A stretch of DNA of 36,917 nucleotides from a virus. Position numbers and translations under genes: made by a program. The notes beneath the pieces are model-generated. The model was not told where the DNA came from. It saw nothing but the letters and a program-made list of their open reading frames with translations, and ran no database searches. Below are positions 16,608-24,014 of the stretch, in pieces (position 1 is the first letter of the stretch; the number at the start of each line of letters is the position of its first letter). Location: positions 1 through 36,917 of the IMG/VR virus record IMGVR_UViG_3300025913_000012, one strand, 5' to 3'.

Positions 16608-16763
16608 TTATCGATACTCAGTAAATCTCGGTTCAGGCTTTCTGGCTTCGTAATCACGTTCGCGTTCTTCAATAGTAGAATCATAACGCGATGTCTTAGC
16701 CGGTTTTTCCAGATCACGTTTATTAATCTTGTCTATCTGCCTGTTTGATTTAATAATCTTCAT
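16608..16763 (-). CDS. Hypothetical charged protein, 51 aa
   Basis: MKIIKSNRQIDKINKRD at the start and ARKPEPRFTEYR at the end. It starts inside the previous gene's last codons (14-base overlap), typical of this packed cassette. No family recognised. Confidence 0.5.
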   Translation of the reverse strand: MKIIKSNRQIDKINKRDLEKPAKTSRYDSTIEERERDYEARKPEPRFTEYR

Positions 16764-16893
16764 CGCGCTGCGCCTGTCGGCTCATCTCGGAAAATTCATT
16801 AATGTCTGGCAAGATATCATTCGGCCAAACAATACGAGGCATTTCCAGATTATCAGGTTCGTTCATGTTTTCATTGGCATATCTGCTTTTCAT
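16750..16893 (-). CDS. Hypothetical acidic protein, 47 aa
   Basis: Starts in a TAATG overlap with the upstream stop. It contains LEMPRIVWPNDILPDINEF followed by an acidic tail. No family recognised; real because of the coupled start and lack of gaps. Confidence 0.5.
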   Translation of the reverse strand: MKSRYANENMNEPDNLEMPRIVWPNDILPDINEFSEMSRQAQRDEDY

Positions 16894-17144
16894 TAGCGAT
16901 GCTCCTTATATCCGCGTTCTTTTGCTCTCTGTTGATAACCTTTATCATGGCCAGTCAAACCGCCTATTCTAAATTTCTCAGCATCTTCACGCTCCAACTG
17001 TTCTTCATATTTCGTTTTACCACGCATTTCTTTTCCTTCTGATTTTGCTTTTTTTTCTAATTCTTCACGCTCTTTTAATTCTTCAGGACTTTTCATTTTT
17101 ACTTCATATTCTTCAGCTGTTTGAAAATGCTTTTCTTTAGCCAT
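16893..17144 (-). CDS. Hypothetical highly charged protein, 83 aa
   Basis: Long Lys/Glu-rich helix (EELKEREELEKKAKSEGKE) followed by GGLTGHDKGYQQRAKERGY. It has an AGGTG ribosome site. About half the residues are charged, which suggests an extended helix. Function unknown. Confidence 0.6.
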   Translation of the reverse strand: MAKEKHFQTAEEYEVKMKSPEELKEREELEKKAKSEGKEMRGKTKYEEQLEREDAEKFRIGGLTGHDKGYQQRAKERGYKEHR

Positions 17145-17147
17145 AAT

Positions 17148-17324
17148 TCACCTATATCCATCATTTCTATCCTGCGGTTTGGCAGGCTGGTTGTTTTCTT
17201 CTAAAGGCGAGCGAGCGCCGCTGTTTTTTGACGAACGGCTGCGCCCAATAGCCCGTGCCTTACCCAACATCGTTGCGACATGACCTGATTGCATTGAATT
17301 TTTATTTTCATGCTTCTGTGTCAT
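17148..17324 (-). CDS. Hypothetical basic protein, 58 aa
   Basis: MTQKHENKNSMQSGHV start; low-complexity Ser/Arg/Asn middle (GRSRSSKNSGARS). ATGA overlap with the upstream gene. Probably disordered. Function unknown. Confidence 0.5.
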   Translation of the reverse strand: MTQKHENKNSMQSGHVATMLGKARAIGRSRSSKNSGARSPLEENNQPAKPQDRNDGYR

Positions 17325-17491
17325 CGCTTGTAAATCGCTCCGTCAAGATGAATTTCAGGTTCTTTTGAGGGCGGATTGTAATGATTGATATCTCTTTGCA
17401 CATCCGCACCGGTTAAAGCAACATCCCTAATTCTGACGTTTTGCTTTTGCCTTTCTTCACGGGGTTTCCCGTTATCTCCTGGTATTGGCAT
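17321..17491 (-). CDS. Hypothetical protein, 56 aa
   Basis: Starts 13 bases after the scaffold stop. Polar and Pro-rich (MPIPGDNGKPREERQKQN ... PPSKEPEIHLDG). Likely disordered; first gene of the cassette after scaffold. Function unknown. Confidence 0.5.
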   Translation of the reverse strand: MPIPGDNGKPREERQKQNVRIRDVALTGADVQRDINHYNPPSKEPEIHLDGAIYKR

Positions 17492-17503
17492 TTCTAATCT
17501 CCA

Positions 17504-18361
17504 TTATTTCGATGGACGTGTGATCATTATCTTATCTTTAGCATGCTGAGCAATCAATTGATCAATGCTATGTTTTGGGGCAGCATCTGTCGTGTCACCA
17601 CTGATTCTCTTTGCTGGCTTTGGAGCGCTTGTCAAAACGCGAGATTTTTTCATGCGTTCTTCAAGGCGACCCATTTCGGCTATTTGCGCGTAAGGATCAG
17701 CAATCTTGGCAATCCTTTCTACTTCCGCAGGCTGTTGCTTGCAGGCTGCATAGAGAAACGCCGCAGGGTTTTCCATAGAACGCGTAGCCATCATCATGCT
17801 AGCAGTAATAGGCTTACCTTTGACGACATTATCGAAATCCTGATATTTGCTCATGCCGCGTTCAAATTTGTCTTCAAACTCAGCCTGCGATAATTCTTCT
17901 TGCTGCTTCCAAGCTTTTTCCTGTTTCTTTTGTTCAATCTGGGCAATCTTATTTTCGACAAAATTGCCAAGTTGAACTTCCCAGCTTTCATCGCTTTCCG
18001 GATCAGCTTTAAAATCTTTAGCTGCTTCCTGCACTTGCGTCTGATCTGGTTGCGACTGTCTGCCACGTTGAAGCCGCTCACGGATCATCCGCTGAACTTC
18101 TTCTTCGCTGTACATCTTTGGCTTGCCGACCTTATTGCCGTAATCGTCTTCGTCTGTTTCCGCTGTTTCTGACGCTTCGGCTTCGGCAGCTAAAGGCAAT
18201 TCCGCAGGTTCTGCCGCTGGCGCAGGATCATCAGGTTCTGGCGCTTCTATCGCCGTATCTGGTTGCGCTTCTGCTTCTACTGGCGCAGGTGCGGGTATTT
18301 CCCTGCCTAACTTTTTGGCTTCTTCTTGTACAATGATGTCATCTGCACTTTTTACTGTCAT
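17504..18361 (-). CDS. Capsid scaffolding protein (P22 gp8-like)
   Basis: 285 residues. The N-terminal 75 are Ala/Pro/Glu-rich and disordered, followed by helical regions (YSEEEVQRMIRERLQRG, then QIEQKKQEKAWKQQEELSQ) and a basic C-terminus. This composition and the position between portal and coat match the scaffold, which directs procapsid assembly with coat and leaves before packaging. P22 gp8 is 303 residues. It overlaps the portal stop by ATGA. No protease was found, consistent with P22-type exit of intact scaffold. Confidence 0.8.
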   Translation of the reverse strand: MTVKSADDIIVQEEAKKLGREIPAPAPVEAEAQPDTAIEAPEPDDPAPAAEPAELPLAAEAEASETAETDEDDYGNKVGKPKMYSEEEVQRMIRERLQRGRQSQPDQTQVQEAAKDFKADPESDESWEVQLGNFVENKIAQIEQKKQEKAWKQQEELSQAEFEDKFERGMSKYQDFDNVVKGKPITASMMMATRSMENPAAFLYAACKQQPAEVERIAKIADPYAQIAEMGRLEERMKKSRVLTSAPKPAKRISGDTTDAAPKHSIDQLIAQHAKDKIMITRPSK

Positions 18362-20475
18362 AAAACGCGTTCCTTATGTTGTAATTTTAATTCCTTTGGT
18401 TGATGCGTCAGCAACTTGATCAAATTATCCGCGTGCGACATCTGCAAATCTGCACTGACTCGTTGCATTTCAGCCGCATAGCGCATTTCCTGTTCTTGCA
18501 ATTGAGCCGCGGCAAGCATTCGCTCTGTTTCCAATTTCTGCATGGCAACGGAGATGTCTTGACCTGTTTTGATACCTTCTAACTGCAACTGATGCTCTCT
18601 GACTTCGATGTCTTTCAGCTTTAACTGCATAGATTGCTCGAATTGCTGTTGCTTCATTTGCATATCTTGCATCTTCAGTTGAATTTCTGGCGGTATTTCT
18701 GGCTGTTTCGGCGGTATAGGTTCGCCAGTCTTACCCGCTTCAATAATTTCTGGCGGTACAAGCGTTCTAAGACGGTTACGCAGTTCAATATTGTTCGCCA
18801 GAGGCAAGTTTTCGACATACAAATCGGCAACCATGCGGAAAAGTGACGGGTCTGACTGCAAAACGGTCTGAATTGATTCAAGATTTTCCTGCTTTTGACC
18901 TTCAAAAGACTGGCCTGGCATTAGGCGGATCGTATAGTGACCTTGAGTCATGTCATTTTCGATATCCGAGCCATATTCATCTACCTGTTTGTTGAGCATG
19001 ATCGTTGTATTACCTCTGTCTGGCATATTAAGACTGATTTCGCGCTCCGAATCGTAAATATGCGGAATCATTTCATCGATGATCGACCCGACACAGGCTA
19101 CTGTTTGGTCAATGCTGTCAAACGGGATATAAGTATTCTTGCTTCCGCGTTTTGTTCGAGCGTCAATTGCCCGCCCGCTGGTTTCATTGCCCTGCTCGCC
19201 CATCTGAGTGCCATACATACCCGTGCAGCTTTCGATATCTGAGAGTGCCCGTTGGTACTGCGTCAGTAAAGACTGTGACAGTTCTGGCGGCCTTAACTGC
19301 TCAGGCTTATTGCCATTCGGTGACTCGTCATAAACTAACCCGCCTTGCGCCGTCGCAGGATCGCGCCAAATGAGCTGCGTATCTGGGCTTTTCACATTGG
19401 CTTTGCTGACCAAGAATTGATCGTACCGACTTACCCGCATGAGATAGGCTGATTGAGTAGCCAGGTAATTGATATATCGCTGGGCATCTCTTGCGTCTTT
19501 TATGAAAGGTCGGCATATCTGTTTTCCTGATTTGTCGTAATAGCTGTCCTGATCGTTAAACACAACTGGCAATTGCTCTGATGGGAAGTCGGCTTCTTCA
19601 AGAACGAAATCGCCAGCTATCTTTCTATGCTTGATTTTATACTTTGGAACTTCGCGCTCGTCTTCCACAGCGACAATGTAGCCTTGATCGACGTACATTT
19701 TTTCGTCGCCAACTTCGATTTCTTGAAGCCGTTTCTTCTCTTTAGCCGTTACTGTGCGACCGTTAGACAACAAATAAAGCATTTCTGTTTCGTACACGCG
19801 CTCATAGTCTTCAATAACGGTGATTTCTTTGTCATTAGAAAATATCCAGCCTGTTGCTGAGCCTTCGTCATAGTTAGCATCTGATCCAATCTGAGCTTCA
19901 ATATCGTCGCCATAGATTCCAGCGAACATCTTTCTGGACATTCTAGTGCGCGTACCGGCGTACATGCCATCGGTCTTGCAAGGCGATAGCGCTGAGACAT
20001 CCCAGTAGCAGCATGTCGGGTCTTTTACATCGCGGATGACTATGACTTGGTTAAACGAACGATTATTGGCATATTCCGTGCCGACAATCACTGCGCCGAA
20101 ACCGCCTATGCCAGCTTGCGCAAAAGCTCGACTGAATCGTCTTTTAGAGTCGCTATTTAAGCAGATATCCTTGACCAAAGCTTCTCGGACTTGGGCTGTT
20201 GGCGCTGGAACGTCTTCACTCGGACAGACCTGCAAATTGGTCGTACGCATACGCTGCTCGCCAATTAAATGGTTCATCAATGGCGCTAGCTTGTTCATGC
20301 TCAAAGGGATTTTTTTATAGTCGATAAACAGCTTGGACTCGTCTTCTGTCCATTGGCTGCCCATGACAAATGAGGTAAATTCGTGGTATTGATCTTTGTT
20401 AAAGCGCCAATCGTCATCCCATTTCTTGATGCGCTGGCGTATTTTTCGAGTGACCTCTAAATCCTTTTTGGCCAT
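18358..20475 (-). CDS. Portal protein (P22 gp1-like)
   Basis: 705 residues from the ATG giving MAKKDLEVTRK; an ATG three codons upstream is less well spaced from GGATG. The body has the portal pattern (PLSMNKLAPLMNHLIGEQR, ETSGRAIDARTKRG, QTVACVGSIIDEMIP). The last 130 residues form a Gln/Met-rich coiled coil (MQDMQMKQQQFEQSMQLKL) like the long C-terminal barrel of P22 gp1, which extends into the capsid. P22 gp1 is 725 residues. The dodecameric portal is the packaging channel. It is separated from the terminase genes by the opposite-strand cassette. Confidence 0.85.
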   Translation of the reverse strand: MAKKDLEVTRKIRQRIKKWDDDWRFNKDQYHEFTSFVMGSQWTEDESKLFIDYKKIPLSMNKLAPLMNHLIGEQRMRTTNLQVCPSEDVPAPTAQVREALVKDICLNSDSKRRFSRAFAQAGIGGFGAVIVGTEYANNRSFNQVIVIRDVKDPTCCYWDVSALSPCKTDGMYAGTRTRMSRKMFAGIYGDDIEAQIGSDANYDEGSATGWIFSNDKEITVIEDYERVYETEMLYLLSNGRTVTAKEKKRLQEIEVGDEKMYVDQGYIVAVEDEREVPKYKIKHRKIAGDFVLEEADFPSEQLPVVFNDQDSYYDKSGKQICRPFIKDARDAQRYINYLATQSAYLMRVSRYDQFLVSKANVKSPDTQLIWRDPATAQGGLVYDESPNGNKPEQLRPPELSQSLLTQYQRALSDIESCTGMYGTQMGEQGNETSGRAIDARTKRGSKNTYIPFDSIDQTVACVGSIIDEMIPHIYDSEREISLNMPDRGNTTIMLNKQVDEYGSDIENDMTQGHYTIRLMPGQSFEGQKQENLESIQTVLQSDPSLFRMVADLYVENLPLANNIELRNRLRTLVPPEIIEAGKTGEPIPPKQPEIPPEIQLKMQDMQMKQQQFEQSMQLKLKDIEVREHQLQLEGIKTGQDISVAMQKLETERMLAAAQLQEQEMRYAAEMQRVSADLQMSHADNLIKLLTHQPKELKLQHKERVL

Positions 20476-20523
20476 ATCATACATCCGTGTATGTTCATTA
20501 ATCAGCCTATCTTATCACGCAAG

Positions 20524-20605
20524 TTATCCACAAAAAACGTTAATAAGTCTGTATTATTGTATTTGATAAACTGTGGATAACTTTTCACCAGTTTTTTAAT
20601 CCACA
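20524..20605. promoter_or_regulatory. Cluster of DnaA boxes
   Basis: TTATCCACA at 20524-20532, its exact complement TGTGGATAA at 20572-20580, and TAATCCACA (one mismatch) at 20597-20605. Two perfect copies of the E. coli consensus within 60 bases, beside an AT-rich stretch, suggest either a DnaA-dependent origin or DnaA-regulated promoters for portal and the + cassette. Confidence 0.6.
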
Positions 20606-20736
20606 ATCTGTTAGTAGTTTGTTCTCAGTTTGTTATTTTCCTAAGTCTATAAAAGTTATATAAAATCCTGATTTATACAGAAAATCACCCGACATAATTA
20701 AAGCAAAAAAAATATAAATCTATTACTATTACAGCC

Positions 20737-20816
20737 GGTAATCTCGGCGACACGATATAAGCCTTACGATCAGGAACTTATCGCACCTGATGTCGGAGCG
20801 TTACCGACAGATTGCC
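20737..20816 (+). ncRNA. Cloverleaf-like structured element
   Basis: GGTAATCT (20737-20744) pairs with AGATTGCC (20809-20816). Enclosed are a hairpin GGC/GCC with a 12-base loop, ATCAGG/CCTGAT with an 11-base loop, and GTCGG/CCGAC with a 7-base loop. Its 80-base length and three-arm layout recall a tRNA, but it lacks the T-loop sequence and CCA, and no normal anticodon arm exists. It ends 19 bases before a start codon, so a leader RNA or tRNA mimic is possible. Confidence 0.45.
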
Positions 20817-20835
20817 TAACAATTAAGGGTAAAGA

Positions 20836-21072
20836 ATGCAAATAAAAGACATAATCCGCGTTAACGATGTCATACAGTTATTAGAAAATGCCCAAAAAGG
20901 CTGGGTCTCGTGCCTTATGATCGTTGATGAAATTAAATCATGGGGCGTTCAAGCCTATATGAAATTGCCATTGCAAGGCGATGCATATTTAAGAATTCCT
21001 TGGGATCAATTTACTTTAATCGGCAAAGCTATAATGGTTCATCCTGATAGTATTGAAGAAGAAAATAAATGA
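20836..21072 (+). CDS. Hypothetical protein, first gene of the + cassette, 78 aa
   Basis: ATG preceded by AAGGGTAAAGA. Predicted small alpha/beta fold (DIIRVNDVIQLLENAQKGW, then WGVQAYMKLPL, DAYLRIPWDQF), recognisable as a common phage hypothetical protein but with no known function. It heads about seventeen overlapping genes and lies directly below the structured leader element. Confidence 0.65.
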   Translation: MQIKDIIRVNDVIQLLENAQKGWVSCLMIVDEIKSWGVQAYMKLPLQGDAYLRIPWDQFTLIGKAIMVHPDSIEEENK

Positions 21073-21167
21073 ATGAAATAGTTAATTGGCCACAAGCTTT
21101 TGTATTGTCGTCACTTGCAATTTGCGCTGCTTGCGTATTAATTGTTTTGATAATTAGGCATTCATAA
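21069..21167 (+). CDS. Single-span membrane peptide, 32 aa
   Basis: ATGA overlap with the preceding stop. The sequence has a single hydrophobic span (FVLSSLAICAACVLIVLII) with a short polar N-terminus and a basic end. It may be a small inner-membrane protein, such as a holin-like or superinfection-related peptide; unproven. Confidence 0.5.
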   Translation: MNEIVNWPQAFVLSSLAICAACVLIVLIIRHS

Positions 21168-21170
21168 AAA

Positions 21171-21326
21171 ATGAATATAACAATGTCATTCTATAAGCTC
21201 ACAGAATTACTTCCTAAATTTATTGCTATCGTAGAACGCGCAGCAACTGAATCCTGCTGTCTATGTCGTGATGAATGTCTATCATGTGATGCTAAGGATT
21301 TATTGAAAGAGTTAGACGAAAAATGA
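21171..21326 (+). CDS. Cys-rich small protein, 51 aa
   Basis: Helical start, then CCLCRDECLSC, a five-Cys cluster likely to bind zinc, and a Lys/Leu/Glu helix. Stop overlaps next start. No family recognised. Confidence 0.5.
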   Translation: MNITMSFYKLTELLPKFIAIVERAATESCCLCRDECLSCDAKDLLKELDEK

Positions 21327-21520
21327 AACATGGAGATTGTCCACAATATGGAAAAGTCGGAATGCTTTTATATAAAGCATGGTGTGTCAAATGTGGTTAT
21401 TACCACCAGCAATGGAAATATCCGTGTGATTGTGAGAATGGAAAGATAGCAATTGACCCACTTGGTTATAAATTATGTGATAAATGTGGTGGACGAGGAT
21501 ATTTAAATGAAACTACTTGA
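21323..21520 (+). CDS. DnaJ-type zinc-finger small protein, 65 aa
   Basis: Contains CVKCG, CDCENG and CDKCGGRG: pairs of Cys in the CxxCxGxG style, enough for two zinc sites, with no J domain. Part of the + cassette, and comparable in type to the zinc-finger protein at 14852-15316 in the other cassette. Role unknown. Confidence 0.6.
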   Translation: MKHGDCPQYGKVGMLLYKAWCVKCGYYHQQWKYPCDCENGKIAIDPLGYKLCDKCGGRGYLNETT

Positions 21521-21659
21521 ACTATTAAGCAATTGCTGTCAAAGCCCAGTATCAGTTTGTTGCAATGGTCAAGGCGGAATAGGCTCAACTTACTGGCATG
21601 AATGCGGTAAATGTAAAAAACCATGTGATATATACAACAAAGAGATAACCGAGAAATGA
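21507..21659 (+). CDS. Cys-rich small protein with MKLLELL start, 50 aa
   Basis: Overlaps the previous gene by 14 bases. Two Cys groups (CCQSPVSVCC, then CGKCKKPC). The first seven residues are identical to those of the next gene, with close DNA match, so one start region may derive from the other. Confidence 0.5.
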   Translation: MKLLELLSNCCQSPVSVCCNGQGGIGSTYWHECGKCKKPCDIYNKEITEK

Positions 21660-21850
21660 AATTACTCGAACTATTACCAAATATTGAATTATATAAACGT
21701 ATTAAACGTGAATCATGGAATTATTGTTTAATTAAATCCGAATATACAAGTTATCCCTTAATCAAAATAGATATGTGCCATCTGCAAATTGAAAAATATG
21801 CTTTAACCTATGATGATTTAATAGCTGATGACTGGGAGATAATTCAGTGA
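21656..21850 (+). CDS. Short DUF2829 / Tad2-like protein (possible anti-Thoeris)
   Basis: 64 residues. RIKRESWN near residue 15 and LTYDDLIADDWEII at the end are the two recognisable ends of DUF2829 (Tad2) proteins: Arg-x-x-Trp-Asn, and a final D-x-x-A-x-D-W-E. Tad2 proteins bind the signal molecule of Thoeris defence. This copy is shorter than usual (about 85-100 residues) because the middle sheet is reduced, so binding activity is uncertain. ATGA overlap with the previous gene. Confidence 0.45.
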   Translation: MKLLELLPNIELYKRIKRESWNYCLIKSEYTSYPLIKIDMCHLQIEKYALTYDDLIADDWEIIQ

Positions 21851-22092
21851 GCTTAGACGCTAACTATATACTTTCTTATTATATTAATGATTATGTTTAT
21901 CCTCCACCAATGAAAAAGGATATTGATTATCTACGTGATAAATATGGCGGTTCATTTTTATATTTTAATAATGGTTATTCTATTTACTGGGAAAAACCAA
22001 AATATACACTTCCTTTTCATGAATATAAAGAATTATTTGCTGACCAAATACTAGAGAAAAAAGATTGCGAATTATGGGAGATTGTAAAGTGA
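21847..22092 (+). CDS. Hypothetical Tyr-rich protein, 81 aa
   Basis: GTG start in a GTGA overlap with the preceding stop, preceded by GGGAG. About 16% Tyr with aromatic pairs (YILSYYINDYVYPPP). Predicted small alpha/beta. Function unknown. Confidence 0.6.
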   Translation: MSLDANYILSYYINDYVYPPPMKKDIDYLRDKYGGSFLYFNNGYSIYWEKPKYTLPFHEYKELFADQILEKKDCELWEIVK

Positions 22093-22367
22093 TACCAAGA
22101 TTTCAAGGTAATGCAATACAAGATGAAAAGGGATGGTATTGGGAAATGTTTGTTTCCATTCTTGGATGCGGTGATGAAGCTGAAATGTTTTCTACACATA
22201 ATAGATTCAAAACAAAAGATGAGGCATTAAAAGACTTGTTAAATGTAGTACAGGGATTTATAAGGCATTTATCAAATGTAGTTCCTGAACTCAATATAAA
22301 TCCTGATCAAATGATTGATATGAAAACTAATCAGCTATTCACCTGTGATAATAAGGATAAGCATTAA
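22089..22367 (+). CDS. Hypothetical protein, 92 aa
   Basis: GTG start in a GTGA overlap, with GGGAG eight bases upstream; a Met a few codons earlier has no site. Predicted beta strands (GWYWEMFVSILG) followed by a helix (TKDEALKDLLNVVQGFIRHL), a small two-layer fold. Function unknown. Confidence 0.6.
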   Translation: MIPRFQGNAIQDEKGWYWEMFVSILGCGDEAEMFSTHNRFKTKDEALKDLLNVVQGFIRHLSNVVPELNINPDQMIDMKTNQLFTCDNKDKH

Positions 22368-22861
22368 TGAATCTTGAGTCGCAAGTCTGCTCGCTTGAAT
22401 ATGCAAAGAGGCTGAAAGAGCTAAATGTTAAACAAGAAAGCATTATTTATTGGGAAAAATGCCCAGAAAATAAAAATGAATTTATATTATCTTTTATTGA
22501 ATGGCACGATAAAGAATCAGGTGAATGGGGTGATTGTCATCTTTTGGAAAATCAAGAACATTATTCAGCTTTCACTGTTTCCGAACTCATGGACTTATTA
22601 CCACATAGAATCACAACAAAAGAAAATGAGCCTTATAGTTCATATAGGTTAAGAATTGAAAAAAGCATATGGTATAAAAATATTGAATCATTAAACTTTG
22701 TTTATATATATATCGTAAATTATTATTGCGACACAACATCAGAAGTCATGGATTGGACATATGTAGCGCTGACTAAAAATGTTCATGACGAAAATCCCGC
22801 AAATGCACTAGCTAAAATGTTTATACATTTACTCGAAAACGGATTAATAAAAAATGACTGA
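22367..22861 (+). CDS. Conserved phage protein of unknown function, 164 aa
   Basis: The N-terminus VCSLEYAKRLKELNVKQES, the middle YSAFTVSELMDLLP, and the end ANALAKMFIHLLENGLI follow a family found in many phage and prophage accessory regions, whose members carry a Cys-Ser helix, a Trp-rich strand and a Leu-Pro motif. No activity is known. Longest gene of the + cassette. Confidence 0.65.
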   Translation: MNLESQVCSLEYAKRLKELNVKQESIIYWEKCPENKNEFILSFIEWHDKESGEWGDCHLLENQEHYSAFTVSELMDLLPHRITTKENEPYSSYRLRIEKSIWYKNIESLNFVYIYIVNYYCDTTSEVMDWTYVALTKNVHDENPANALAKMFIHLLENGLIKND

Positions 22862-23114
22862 CAAAATAGTTCCATTGATCCCGTGTCCTCCTTTATCGCT
22901 TTATAGAAAACAGCCAAAAGATCAATCCTTATGCTCGCTTGAAGATTGCCCTGTTTGTAAAAAATCTATGTGGATATCTGAAAAAAAGAAAGCCATGATT
23001 GAGTTAGCTAAGATTCTCAATGTTGAATGCAAAGTACTCTGTTATTTATGCTTAGCAGAAGAAGCAAAAGAAAATCCAGATATATTTCTTGAACGTAAAA
23101 TGGTGAATCTATGA
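22854..23114 (+). CDS. Cys-rich protein with two CxxC pairs, 86 aa
   Basis: CSLEDCPVCKKSMWISEKK and LCYLCLAEEA form two zinc-ribbon-like knuckles spaced by a helix. This arrangement occurs in small phage proteins of unknown function. Overlaps both neighbours. Confidence 0.6.
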   Translation: MTDKIVPLIPCPPLSLYRKQPKDQSLCSLEDCPVCKKSMWISEKKKAMIELAKILNVECKVLCYLCLAEEAKENPDIFLERKMVNL

Positions 23115-23344
23115 GTGAATGGATAAAAACCAAAGACTGCTTGCCAGTTAATATGGAAGTAGTTTTGTGCATATTAGAATGTGGTGCTGACTATGAGTAT
23201 CAAGTTTGTATATGCCGATTTGAAGATGATTCTTTTACACATCCAGAAGGAGATACAACACCTCATGAAACAGACGAAATAGATTATGACAATCTAATAA
23301 TAACTCACTGGATGAATTTACCTGAACCGCCCCCAAAGGATTAA
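23111..23344 (+). CDS. DUF551-like protein, 77 aa
   Basis: Starts SEWIKTKDCLP and ends ITHWMNLPEPP, the two conserved ends of DUF551, a small phage/prophage family with N-terminal Trp-Ile and C-terminal Thr-His-Trp-Met-x-Leu-Pro. Overlaps the preceding gene by ATGA. Function unknown. Confidence 0.75.
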   Translation: MSEWIKTKDCLPVNMEVVLCILECGADYEYQVCICRFEDDSFTHPEGDTTPHETDEIDYDNLIITHWMNLPEPPPKD

Positions 23345-23345
23345 T

Positions 23346-23558
23346 ATGAATTTACCAAAACTAATAACAGACTGTGAAATTATATGCTTAATACCATCAG
23401 AAATATCTAAAAGAGAAATCGAAGAAATATTCATAGAATCAAATTTAAAAACTCTTATTGGCCATATTGGATCATCTATTTTTAATGCTAAGCTAAAAAA
23501 GACGCATCATTATAGATTTAAAATTCAAGTTCACGCTCAGGAAATAGAAAAGGATTAA
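23346..23558 (+). CDS. Hypothetical protein, 70 aa
   Basis: Ile/Lys/Glu-rich small alpha/beta protein (EIICLIPSEISKREIEEIF) beginning two bases after the DUF551 stop. No family recognised. Confidence 0.55.
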   Translation: MNLPKLITDCEIICLIPSEISKREIEEIFIESNLKTLIGHIGSSIFNAKLKKTHHYRFKIQVHAQEIEKD

Positions 23559-23559
23559 T

Positions 23560-23694
23560 ATGTTAAATTTAATAATTGCCGCATGTGTTGTCATACCGTT
23601 TGCTATTTGGAAAAACTTCACTACATTTGAATGGCTAGTCTGCCTATATTTATTTACTATATTATTAACTGTAATGGATATCAAAAATAAATGA
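23560..23694 (+). CDS. Two-span membrane peptide, 44 aa
   Basis: Two hydrophobic stretches (LNLIIAACVVIPFAIW and FEWLVCLYLFTILLTVM) joined by a short polar loop. Starts after AAAGGATTAAT, and ends in an ATGA overlap. Inner-membrane protein of unknown role. Confidence 0.5.
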   Translation: MLNLIIAACVVIPFAIWKNFTTFEWLVCLYLFTILLTVMDIKNK

Positions 23695-23819
23695 CCAACT
23701 CATGCCTTCATTGCTACAAACCAGTAAAAATAGACAATCCTATCCCTTTTGATGTCATTGTTTTATGCTTACCATGCTATCAAGAATTAATCGTTAACGC
23801 CGGAATGGATAAAGAATAA
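23691..23819 (+). CDS. Small zinc-ribbon-like protein, 42 aa
   Basis: CLHC and CLPC, 21 residues apart, make a four-Cys site. ATGA overlap at the start, TAATG at the end. Function unknown. Confidence 0.5.
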   Translation: MTNSCLHCYKPVKIDNPIPFDVIVLCLPCYQELIVNAGMDKE

Positions 23820-24004
23820 TGGACAATATAGATGTAGAAAAACTTATCGATGCAAATACAAAGCTTTTGATTATCTTGGGTTATTCAATTGGCCTTTTAG
23901 GAACTTTGCATTTATCATTGAGTCAAGATAAAAAATACCAATGGATTAAAGACGCTACTGACGCAATTGCGTATCACACAGGGAAATGGCCAGTTATGCC
24001 ATAA
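23819..24004 (+). CDS. Hypothetical protein with hydrophobic helix, 61 aa
   Basis: Acidic N-terminus, then a hydrophobic helix (LLIILGYSIGLLGTLHLSL), then a polar end with YQWIKDATDAI. Possibly one membrane span. TAATG overlap at start. Confidence 0.5.
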   Translation: MDNIDVEKLIDANTKLLIILGYSIGLLGTLHLSLSQDKKYQWIKDATDAIAYHTGKWPVMP

Positions 24005-24014
24005 AAGGATAGTT

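Larger units (their letters stand above)
20485..20835. other. Non-coding hub: DnaA boxes, AT-rich stretch, structured element
   Basis: This 351-base gap separates divergent portal (-) and small-gene (+) units. It contains two perfect TTATCCACA boxes in opposite orientation and one near match, a very AT-rich stretch (20630-20730), and a cloverleaf-like fold just before the first + gene. Promoters for both units must lie here; I cannot place them with confidence. Confidence 0.6.

Noticed and set aside
20737-20816. A true tRNA gene
   Set aside because: Size and arms are similar, but there is no T-loop consensus, anticodon loop of seven bases or CCA end.
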